From: Sphingopyxis sp. GW247-27LB | GTDB taxonomy: Bacteria > Pseudomonadota > Alphaproteobacteria > Sphingomonadales > Sphingomonadaceae | Length of the DNA: 64,000 nt | Assembly: GCF_002277025.1 (NCBI RefSeq) | Contig: NZ_NIWD01000002.1 | Coordinates: 1-64,000 of the forward strand | Direction of reading: 5' to 3' | Shown here: one piece after another, positions 8,471 through 15,409 of the stretch | How the letters are laid out: each line of letters opens with the position of its first letter | Position numbering within the stretch: the first letter of the stretch is position 1 | Notes under the pieces: generated by a model | What the model was told of the DNA's origin: nothing | Databases searched by the model: none | What the model saw: the letters and a program-made list of their open reading frames with translations, nothing else | Position numbers and translations under genes: made by a program

Positions 8471-8908
8471 ATGCCGTCGCGTCGCATGCTTCTTGTCGGG
8501 CTCATCGCCTTCGCCGCCGCCATCGCCGGCGTGTTCGTCGGGCGCATGGTCACGCAGGCACCAAGGGCCAGCGAGACCGAACTGCATGCGCTGCTTCACA
8601 GCCAGCTCCACCTGACGGCGCAGCAGGAGGCCCGGATCGAGAAGATCGAAGCCGATTTCGCCGGCCGCCGCCGTGCGCTGGAGCAGGAGATGCGCGCCGC
8701 CAACGTGCGGCTCGCGCAGGCGATCGAGGCCGAGCATGGCTATGGCCCGCGCGTGACCGAGGCGATCGACCATAGTCATCGGGTCATGGGAACGCTGCAA
8801 AAGGAAACGCTGGAACATCTCTTCGCGATGCGCGCCGTCCTCGACCGCGATCAGGCGCGGATGTTCGACAAGAGCGTGGTCAAGGCGCTGACCGCCGATG
8901 CGCGGTGA
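8471..8908 (+). CDS. Periplasmic heavy-metal sensor (CnrX-like)
   Basis: The 145-residue protein has an N-terminal membrane anchor (about residues 6-26). A helical periplasmic domain of the CnrX/ZraP/CpxP type follows: ETELHALLHSQLHLTAQQEARIEKIEADF, then an RRRALEQEMRAANVRLAQAIE helix and a late HSHRVMGTLQKETLEHLFAMRAVL helix. His, Glu and Met residues are available for metal binding (for example HALLHSQLH). CnrX binds metal and releases the sigma factor through CnrY. The 3' end overlaps the sigma gene start by four bases. The metal here is probably copper, judging by the genes downstream. Confidence 0.78.
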   Translation: MPSRRMLLVGLIAFAAAIAGVFVGRMVTQAPRASETELHALLHSQLHLTAQQEARIEKIEADFAGRRRALEQEMRAANVRLAQAIEAEHGYGPRVTEAIDHSHRVMGTLQKETLEHLFAMRAVLDRDQARMFDKSVVKALTADAR

Positions 8909-9471
8909 GTTCCGACCTTTCGCAATGCTCCGACAAGGAGCTGGCAGCGCAGGCTCGCGCGGGGCGCGAGCGCGCCTATCGTGAGCTGCTGGCGCGCTAC
9001 AAGGCAGCGGTTTTCGGGCTGATCGTCCGGCAGGTCGGCGATGTCGACGAGGCGATGGACCTGACCCAGGAAGCCTTTGTCGCGGCCTTCGCGGCGATCG
9101 ACCGCTATGACGGCGAACGATCGTTTCGCATCTGGATCAGCCGCATCGCGATCAACAAGTGCCGCGACTGGGCGCGGCGGCGCAAGGTGCGCGCTTTCTT
9201 CGCGCGCGCGCTCCCCATCGAAGCCGCGCACGCCGTCGTCAGCGACACGCCGCTTCCCGACAGGGAGGCGGACGACCGCTCCGAACTCGCCCGCGTCCAG
9301 GCCGCGATGGCGAGGCTGCCCCAGAAGCTGCGCGAGGTTCTCGTTCTGCGCGGGGTGGAGGAGGTCAGCCAGGCCGAGGCGGCGGCGATGTTGAACGTCA
9401 GCGAGAAGGCGGTCGAAACGCGCCTGTATCGGGCGCGGATTCGCTTGAAAGCCTTGCTGGCCGAACTTTGA
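8905..9471 (+). CDS. ECF RNA polymerase sigma factor (CnrH-like)
   Basis: This is an extracytoplasmic-function sigma-70 factor of 188 residues. Region 2 includes the DLTQEAFVAAFAAIDRYDGERSFRIWISRIAINKCRDWARRR segment (about residues 52-93). Region 4 includes LPQKLREVLVLRGVEEVSQAEAAAMLNVSEKAVETRLYRAR (about 137-178). The GTG start at 8905 overlaps the stop of the sensor gene (GTGA), so the three regulatory genes are coupled. Expected role: activates its own operon and copAB when metal is sensed. The promoters at 8142-8169 and 9503-9530 support this. Confidence 0.9.
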   Translation: MSSDLSQCSDKELAAQARAGRERAYRELLARYKAAVFGLIVRQVGDVDEAMDLTQEAFVAAFAAIDRYDGERSFRIWISRIAINKCRDWARRRKVRAFFARALPIEAAHAVVSDTPLPDREADDRSELARVQAAMARLPQKLREVLVLRGVEEVSQAEAAAMLNVSEKAVETRLYRARIRLKALLAEL

Positions 9472-9502
9472 TCCGACGACACGCCGGCCGAGGCGTTTTT
9501 GG

Positions 9503-9530
9503 TGAGGGTCGCCAGTGCCGCCCGCGTATG
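9503..9530 (+). promoter_or_regulatory. ECF-type promoter of copAB
   Basis: TGAGGG at 9503-9508 and CGTATG at 9525-9530 lie 16 bp apart, the same as upstream of the cnrYXH-like operon. The inner ends of the two spacers are also alike (GCCGCC-rich). The -10 box is 35 bp upstream of the copA start. Confidence 0.65.
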
Positions 9531-9565
9531 GTTCTCAAGAGACAGCGGAAACGGTCAGGAAGAAC

Positions 9566-11356
9566 ATGCAGATAGACAGGCGTCGGTTCGTCGGTGCGGC
9601 TCTGGGCGGCGGCGCTGCTGCGACTGCGATGGCGAGCTGGTTTCCGGCTTGGGCGCAGCCGGTGTCACCCGGCATCGCGGCTCCCATTCCCACCGTGTCG
9701 GGCAGCGACATCAGGCTGCGCATCGCACGCCAGACGATGCGGATCGACGGCAAGGTCAGCCGCGCGATCGGCATCAACGGCACCGTGCCCGCGCCGCTGA
9801 TCCGGCTGAAACAGGGCCAGGCCGCGCGGCTGACCGTCGTCAACGACCTCGACGAGGACAGCTCGATCCACTGGCACGGGCTGATCCTGCCGTTTCAAAT
9901 GGACGGCGTGCCGGGCGTCAGCTTTCCCGGGATCACGCCCGGATCGACCTTCGTCTACGAGTTTCCGGTCGTCCAGGCGGGGACCTATTGGTATCATAGC
10001 CATTCGGGCCTTCAGGAGCAGCTCGGCCATTATGGGCCGATCGTCATTGATCCGGAGGGCGCCGACCCGGTTGCCTATGACCGCGAGCATGTCGTCGTGC
10101 TGTCCGACCACAGCCGGATCTCGCCCGAGGCGATCTTCCGCAAGCTCAAGGTCAACCCAGGCCATTTCAACCGGCAGCGCCAGACGCTCGCCGGGCTGCT
10201 CGCGGGCAGGGACCAGCCGCTGAAGGATCGCCTGGCATGGGGCGCGATGCGGATGGACCCGACCGATGTTGCCGACGTCAACGGCTCGACATACAGCTTT
10301 CTCGTCAACGGCCACGGCCCGCGCGACAATTGGACCGCGCTCTTCCGCCCGGGCGAGCGCGTGCGGCTGCGGATCATCAACGCGTCGGCGATGTCGATCT
10401 TCAACGTCCGCATCCCGGGGTTGCGGATGACGGTCGTGCAGGCCGATGGCCTGAACATCGTGCCGGTCGAAACCGACGAGTTCCAGATCGCGGTCGCCGA
10501 GACCTATGATGTCATCGTGACCCCGACCGAGGATCGCGCCTATACATTCATCGCCGAGGCCAGCGACCGGTCGGGACTGGCGCGCGCGACGCTCGCGCCG
10601 CGCGCCGGAATGGCGGCCGAAGTCCCGCCGCTGCGCGAACGGCCGCTCGCGACCATGAAGGACATGGGGATGGGCGATATGGGCGCGATGGCGGGCGGCG
10701 ATGCCGCGTGCCCTCCCGAACATGCCGCGATGGGCCATTGCACGCCGGCGGGCGGCGCCGCGATGGCGGGCATGGATCATGGGTCGGGCGCTGCAATGGA
10801 GCACGGCATGCGCGACTTCGACGTCGCGCCGCAGGTCAAGCGCGACCCGAGCGTCCAGACGATCTCACCGATGCCCGTCGACCGGATGGGCGAGCCGGGC
10901 CAGGGTCTCGAGGATGTCGGGCACGATGTCCTGACCTACAAGGATCTCGTCGCACTCGACCGCAATCCGGACGTCCGGGCGCCCGAGCGCTCGCTCGACA
11001 TCCATCTGACGGGGAACATGGAACGCTTCATGTGGTCGTTCGACGGCATGAAGATGTCGGACCATCACGAACCCATTCCATTTCTCGAAGGCGAGCGGGT
11101 GCGGGTGAACCTCATCAACGATTCGATGATGAGCCACCCGATCCACTTGCACGGCCATTTCTTCGAACTGGTCACCGGAAAGGGCGATCGGGCGCCGCGC
11201 AAGCATACGGTGCTCGTCCAGCCGGGTGGGACCGCGACCTTCGATTTCACCGCCGACGCGCTCGGCGACTGGGCGTTCCACTGCCACCTTCTCTATCACA
11301 TGCACGCCGGGATGATGCGCGTCGTCAGCGTCCGTCCGCGGGGAGAGGCGGCATGA
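9566..11356 (+). CDS. copA: Copper-resistance multicopper oxidase
   Basis: This periplasmic oxidase probably converts Cu(I) to Cu(II). The start at 9566 opens a twin-arginine signal (MQIDRRRFVGAALGGG..., cleavage after about AWA, residue 30), so it is exported folded. Copper ligands appear in order: HWHG (102-105), YWYHSH (141-146), HPIHLHGHFFE, and HCHLLYHMHAGMM (about 572-584). A Met/His-rich insert lies around residues 370-420 (MKDMGMGDMGAMAGGD and later AMAGMDHGSGAAMEHGM), typical of CopA/PcoA. Length is 596 residues, normal. The gene overlaps copB by four bases and follows a dedicated ECF-type promoter. Confidence 0.95.
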   Translation: MQIDRRRFVGAALGGGAAATAMASWFPAWAQPVSPGIAAPIPTVSGSDIRLRIARQTMRIDGKVSRAIGINGTVPAPLIRLKQGQAARLTVVNDLDEDSSIHWHGLILPFQMDGVPGVSFPGITPGSTFVYEFPVVQAGTYWYHSHSGLQEQLGHYGPIVIDPEGADPVAYDREHVVVLSDHSRISPEAIFRKLKVNPGHFNRQRQTLAGLLAGRDQPLKDRLAWGAMRMDPTDVADVNGSTYSFLVNGHGPRDNWTALFRPGERVRLRIINASAMSIFNVRIPGLRMTVVQADGLNIVPVETDEFQIAVAETYDVIVTPTEDRAYTFIAEASDRSGLARATLAPRAGMAAEVPPLRERPLATMKDMGMGDMGAMAGGDAACPPEHAAMGHCTPAGGAAMAGMDHGSGAAMEHGMRDFDVAPQVKRDPSVQTISPMPVDRMGEPGQGLEDVGHDVLTYKDLVALDRNPDVRAPERSLDIHLTGNMERFMWSFDGMKMSDHHEPIPFLEGERVRVNLINDSMMSHPIHLHGHFFELVTGKGDRAPRKHTVLVQPGGTATFDFTADALGDWAFHCHLLYHMHAGMMRVVSVRPRGEAA

Positions 11357-12321
11357 CCCGGCTCGCGCTCGCCTTCGCAACGCTGGCGTTCGCCGTTCCG
11401 GCGGTGGCGCAGGACCATTCGATGCACGAGATGCCGCCAGCCGAGCCGGTGCCCGAGGTTAAGCCCGCCCCTGCGGCATCCGACCCGGACTACCCGCCGG
11501 AACATGCCCGAATGGGGCACTGCACGCCCAGGACCATGCCGTCCGATAATAGGTCGCGCGCGGTTGGCACCGACCTGCCCGCTGGGGATGCGCCCGCGCC
11601 GCCGCCGCCGGGCGACTGGTATGCCGACCGGATCTACCCCCAGGCCGCGATGGACCGGTCGCGCCGCGCGATGATGGAGGAGAATGGCGGGCAGACGATC
11701 GCCTTTCTGAATTTCGATCTCGCCGAATATCAGGCGCGCAAGGGACGCGACGGATTCCGCTGGGGGATCGAGGGCTGGTATGGCGGCGACATCGACCGCC
11801 TGACGATCAAGAGCGAAGGCGAGGGCACCTGGGGCGAAGGCGTCGAGGAGGCCGAGCTTCAATTGCTCTACAGCCGCGCGATCGGACCCTATTTCAACCT
11901 CCAGGCCGGCGTGCGGCAGGATCTGGGCGAAGGCCCCGACCGCAGCTATGCGACGGTCGGCTTCGAGGGGCTCGCACCTTATTGGTTCGAGGTCGAAGGC
12001 GCGCTGTTCCTGTCGAGCAAGGGCGATTTTCTGGGGCGGCTCGAAGGCTATTACGACCAGCGCATCACCCAGCGACTGGTCCTGCAGCCGCGCGCCGAAG
12101 TCAATTTCGCCGCGCAGGATATTCCCGAAACGCGCACGGGGTCGGGGTTCTCCGACATCGAGTTGGGACTTCGGTTGCGCTATGAGATCGTCCAGGAGTT
12201 CGCCCCCTATGTCGGGGTCGAGTGGGCACGGAAGTTGAGCGATACCGCGCGTTTCGCGCGCGACGCGGGCGAGGATGCGAACCGCGTCGGTTTCGTCATG
12301 GGAGTGCGCGCTTGGTTCTAG
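11353..12321 (+). CDS. copB: Copper-resistance outer-membrane protein CopB
   Basis: This is a CopB/PcoB-family outer-membrane beta-barrel that works with CopA. A signal peptide (about residues 1-20, ending VAQ) is followed by a His/Met/Pro-rich linker. The linker contains DYPPEHARMGHCTPRTMP, nearly the same as PPEHAAMGHCTP inside CopA. The barrel starts near the AMDRSRRAMMEENGGQT segment and ends with the aromatic residue expected of a barrel (VRAWF). Length is 322 residues. The ATG overlaps the copA stop (ATGA), so expression is coupled. Confidence 0.92.
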   Translation: MTRLALAFATLAFAVPAVAQDHSMHEMPPAEPVPEVKPAPAASDPDYPPEHARMGHCTPRTMPSDNRSRAVGTDLPAGDAPAPPPPGDWYADRIYPQAAMDRSRRAMMEENGGQTIAFLNFDLAEYQARKGRDGFRWGIEGWYGGDIDRLTIKSEGEGTWGEGVEEAELQLLYSRAIGPYFNLQAGVRQDLGEGPDRSYATVGFEGLAPYWFEVEGALFLSSKGDFLGRLEGYYDQRITQRLVLQPRAEVNFAAQDIPETRTGSGFSDIELGLRLRYEIVQEFAPYVGVEWARKLSDTARFARDAGEDANRVGFVMGVRAWF

Positions 12322-12391
12322 GCGCAACCTCGCTTTGAAGATCGCCGCCCGCGCCGATGCGGATCGCGGTGGGTGGCGGTGTGCTTTCCGG

Positions 12392-13009
12392 CTAACCGCT
12401 CGCCTCGGCGTCGCCGAGCGCCTTCTTCAGCGTCGCCTTGATGTTGCGAAGCAGGCGACGGAGCGCGACGATTACGACCACCGCCGCGACCGCGAGGAGG
12501 ATCGCGATCACGATGGCGAGCGGTGGGTAGGCGATCGCGAGCGCGAGCAATCCGCCTGTCGCGACGTCCTCGCCGGTCGATACCACCGCGTTGCTGTAGG
12601 GCTCGGGGCTGACGTTGACGACCGCGCGCGTCGTCGCCTTGGCGCCGTGGCTCAGCAGGGCGCCGCCCCCGCCGAGCAGGAAGGCGACCACCTGCCACGC
12701 GGGGTCCGACGAATCGACGAGCGCGAGCGCGAGCAGCGCGCCGCCCAGGGGCCGGACGATACTGTGGATGCCGTCCCAGGCCGAATCGACCCAAGCGATC
12801 TTGTCGGCGAGGAACTCGGCGAGGGTGCCGGCCGCTGCGACGCCGAGCACCCATGGATTGGCCAGGATCTGCAGCGCCTTCAGATGCTCGGGTAGCGGCA
12901 GCCATCCGAAATACATCGCGATGCCGGTCGCCAATATGGTCAGATAGAGCCGCCATCCGGCGAGCAGGCTGAGGCTGCCCGCGACCCCCAATATCTCGAT
13001 GATTCCCAT
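12392..13009 (-). CDS. DUF4126 membrane protein
   Basis: This 205-residue inner-membrane protein of unknown function has several hydrophobic segments. The family feature near the N-terminus is LGVAGSLSLLAGWRLYLTIL followed by LPLPEHLKALQILANPWVLG. The C-terminus ends in basic residues with LRRLLRNIKATLKKALGD. The start at 13009 is preceded by GGGAGCGG and gives the normal DUF4126 N-terminus. It is convergent with copB and divergent from the Nudix gene. No role can be assigned. Confidence 0.8.
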   Translation of the reverse strand: MGIIEILGVAGSLSLLAGWRLYLTILATGIAMYFGWLPLPEHLKALQILANPWVLGVAAAGTLAEFLADKIAWVDSAWDGIHSIVRPLGGALLALALVDSSDPAWQVVAFLLGGGGALLSHGAKATTRAVVNVSPEPYSNAVVSTGEDVATGGLLALAIAYPPLAIVIAILLAVAAVVVIVALRRLLRNIKATLKKALGDAEASG

Positions 13010-13110
13010 GGCCCGCTCCCGGCTGTCGTCCCGGCGGCATCCTGCACCGTCGCCGCAGCCGCCGCAATGGCCGGATGACAAGGGGGCGAAGGCCCGGTAT
13101 CGGTCTTCTC

Positions 13111-13908
13111 ATGACGGATAACAGCTTGCAGACGAACGCGTCCCCGACGCTGCCCGCCGACGCCATTCCCGCCGCGACCCTCGTGATCATGCGGCGTTCC
13201 GAAACGGGCGGGCCCGACGAGATTTTGATGGTGAAACGCGCGACGACGATGGCGTTCGCCGCCGGCGCGGTCGTCTTTCCGGGCGGGCGGATCGACCCCG
13301 ACGACTATCTGGTCGCGGCGCGGCACGGCTTTGCCGAGGGCGATGTCGAGGGGGCGGCGCGCGTGGCCGCGCTACGCGAAACGCTCGAGGAAACGGGCCT
13401 GGCGGTCGGCTGGCCCACCCTCGTCGAAGCGGAGGCCGGCGATGTTCGCCGCGCGCTGCTCGCCGAGAATCCGCTTTCGGGCATATTGGCCGCGCGCGGC
13501 GACCGGCTCGCGCTCGACAGCCTTGTTTCCTTCGCGCGCTGGTGCCCGAACTTCAAGGAAGCGCGGACCTTCGATACCCGCTTCTACGCGGTCGAGGCGC
13601 CGCCGCATGGGCACGAACTGACCGTCGAGGCGGCCGAGCACAGCCACATCTTCTGGGCCAGTGCGCGTGCGACGCTGGCAATGGCCGACCGCGGCGAGGT
13701 ATCGATCATCTTCCCGACACGGCGGAACCTTGAACGCCTTGCGCAGGTCGATGATTTCACCGCATTTTCGGCTCATGCCGCAGACCATCCGGTCGAACTG
13801 GTGACTCCGTGGATCGAAGAGCGCGGCGGCGAATCGCATCTCTGCATCCCCGGGCATCTGGGCTATCCGGTCACCAGCGAACCGTTCGAGCGCGTTCGCC
13901 GGGGATGA
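13111..13908 (+). CDS. Nudix hydrolase
   Basis: This probably hydrolyses a nucleoside-diphosphate-linked compound. The Nudix box is present in the expanded form seen in NUDT7/NUDT19-like proteins: VVFPGGRIDPDD (about residues 54-65), a short insertion, then AALRETLEETGL (87-98) with the catalytic Glu residues. The product is 265 residues from 13111. No strong Shine-Dalgarno is visible; an in-frame ATG at 13075 would add 12 residues. The C-terminal half is family-typical but its substrate cannot be read from sequence. Confidence 0.85.
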   Translation: MTDNSLQTNASPTLPADAIPAATLVIMRRSETGGPDEILMVKRATTMAFAAGAVVFPGGRIDPDDYLVAARHGFAEGDVEGAARVAALRETLEETGLAVGWPTLVEAEAGDVRRALLAENPLSGILAARGDRLALDSLVSFARWCPNFKEARTFDTRFYAVEAPPHGHELTVEAAEHSHIFWASARATLAMADRGEVSIIFPTRRNLERLAQVDDFTAFSAHAADHPVELVTPWIEERGGESHLCIPGHLGYPVTSEPFERVRRG

Positions 13909-14086
13909 GGGTGGGCCTGCCGGGAACTTTACTGCACCGGCGTTTTTCGACGGGGTTGCCGCTACAGGACGAAAGTCGTTGCAATTGTTGGCGACCGTGC
14001 CTAGAAGGGCCCTGCAGAAACGAGGTGGGGAAGCGATTCTCCTGCTCGATTCGAGAAGATTAAAGTTCCAGTGGATGGAGAAAAAG

Positions 14087-14323
14087 ATGAATCTGCTCAA
14101 GAAAGCTGCGATCTCCCTCGCAGCGACTTCGATGATTGCGGCGCCGGTTGCAGCATCGGCTGCTCCGATGGTTGCGGACGCTGGCGCAGTGTCGCGCGTT
14201 GACGGCCAGAGCGAACTCGAAGGCAGCTCGGGCTGGCTCATCGGCCTCCTGGCGCTTATTGCCATCGTCGGCGGCATCGTGATCGCCGCGGGCAACAACG
14301 ACGACTCGCCGACCAGCCCGTAA
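14087..14323 (+). CDS. Small secreted or membrane protein, unknown
   Basis: This 78-residue protein has a signal-like N-terminus (MNLLKKAAISLAATSMIAAP..., cleavage near SAA), a short polar segment and one strong hydrophobic helix (about residues 49-67, GWLIGLLALIAIVGGIVIAA), ending in an acidic NNDDSPTSP tail. GGAG precedes the ATG. A strong terminator follows at once, supporting a real monocistronic gene. Codon use is less GC-biased than neighbours, which can mark high expression. Function is unknown. Confidence 0.75.
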   Translation: MNLLKKAAISLAATSMIAAPVAASAAPMVADAGAVSRVDGQSELEGSSGWLIGLLALIAIVGGIVIAAGNNDDSPTSP

Positions 14324-14347
14324 ATTCGGCGGTCACGCAAGTTTCAA

Positions 14348-14378
14348 GGGGCTCCGGACGACGTCCGGGGCCCTTTTT
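14348..14378 (+). terminator. Rho-independent terminator
   Basis: A GC-rich stem (GGGGCTCCGGAC paired with GTCCGGGGCCCC around a GAC loop) is followed by TTTTT. It closes the small gene at 14087-14323. Confidence 0.85.
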
Positions 14379-14459
14379 GCGTTTGGTGCTTGGAAACTCC
14401 CCGGCTCACCGCAAGCCTTGCCTTGGAGGATGGGGGCTGCCCGACGAGGCTCGTCAGCG

Positions 14460-15314
14460 CTAGAGTTCGATATTGCGGATCGTGCGCGATCGCGCCAGCG
14501 GAATGGCTGCGCGCGCCCTTTGGACGGCGGCGGCGTCGATCTCTGCAAAGGCCAGCGTGAAGCCGGAATCCTCGGGATAGCCACCCGCGTCGATCGCTAT
14601 CGCGCCCCATGGATCGGCAACCAGGCTGTGGCCATAGGTCGCGCGGCCGTCGGCATGCGGGCCGCATTGCGCCGCCGCCACGACATGGCAGCCGGTCTCG
14701 ACCGCCCGCGCGCGCAGCAGCACATGCCAGTGCGCCTCGCCGGTGGGGACGGTGAAGGCGGCGGGGACCGCCAGCAGCGTGGCGCCGCGATCGACCAGCG
14801 CGCGATACAGCTCGGGAAAGCGCAGGTCGTAGCAGACGCTGAGACCGAGCATCCCGACCGGCGTTTCGACCACCGCCAGCGCATCGCCTCCGGCATAGCT
14901 CGCCGATTCGCTCCAGCGCTCGCCGGTGGGCAGGTCGACATCGAACATGTGGATCTTGTCGTATCGCGCGCGGATCGTGCCGTCGGCGGCGATCACATGG
15001 CTGCGATTGACGCGCCGGTCGCCGGTTTCGGCGAGCAGCGGCATCGATCCCGAATGCAGCCACAGACCATGGCGGCGTGCCATATCCTGCAATGCCGCGG
15101 GCCACGGGCTGTCGGCTTCGCGTGCGATATGCGCCGCGGATCGCTCGCGGTCGCGATCGAGCAACAGCGACATTTCGGGCAGAAACGCCATCGCGGCCCC
15201 GCCCGCCGCCGCGTCCGCGAGCGCGCGGTCGATTGCCGCCAGATTCGCGTCGGGGTCGATGCCGCTGGTCATCTGGACCAGTGCGATGCGGGAAAGCTGC
15301 GCCGAGGTTTCCAT
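14460..15314 (-). CDS. Carbon-nitrogen hydrolase (Nit1-like amidase)
   Basis: This nitrilase-superfamily enzyme probably cleaves deaminated glutathione (Nit1/YafV-like metabolite repair) or a related amide. The catalytic triad is visible: Glu in AFLPEMS (about residue 47), Lys in YDKIHMFDVDLP, and Cys in LSVCYDLRFPELYR. The segment after Lys, with DLPTGERWSES, is close to the Nit1 group. Length is 284 residues, normal. The start at 15314 gives METSAQLSRIALVQMTSG, with the first beta strand correctly placed. It is divergent from the M16 protease gene. Confidence 0.88.
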   Translation of the reverse strand: METSAQLSRIALVQMTSGIDPDANLAAIDRALADAAAGGAAMAFLPEMSLLLDRDRERSAAHIAREADSPWPAALQDMARRHGLWLHSGSMPLLAETGDRRVNRSHVIAADGTIRARYDKIHMFDVDLPTGERWSESASYAGGDALAVVETPVGMLGLSVCYDLRFPELYRALVDRGATLLAVPAAFTVPTGEAHWHVLLRARAVETGCHVVAAAQCGPHADGRATYGHSLVADPWGAIAIDAGGYPEDSGFTLAFAEIDAAAVQRARAAIPLARSRTIRNIEL

Positions 15315-15409
15315 ATCGCATCGCTAGGCAGATGCGATCCGTCGCGCAAGCACCTCCCGATGCCCATAGTTCAGTGGCCAGCAAGGTTCGAACGCGATAA
15401 GATCGGCCG

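Noticed and set aside
8471..8908. CpxP/Spy envelope-stress chaperone instead of a metal sensor
   Set aside because: The membrane anchor and the coupled ECF sigma and small anti-sigma-like genes fit CnrX better.
15361..15400. tRNA-like D-arm (TAGTTCAGTGG) and T-loop (GGTTCGAAC) bases
   Set aside because: The two lie almost side by side with no room for an anticodon arm, and no acceptor stem pairs. Treated as chance.
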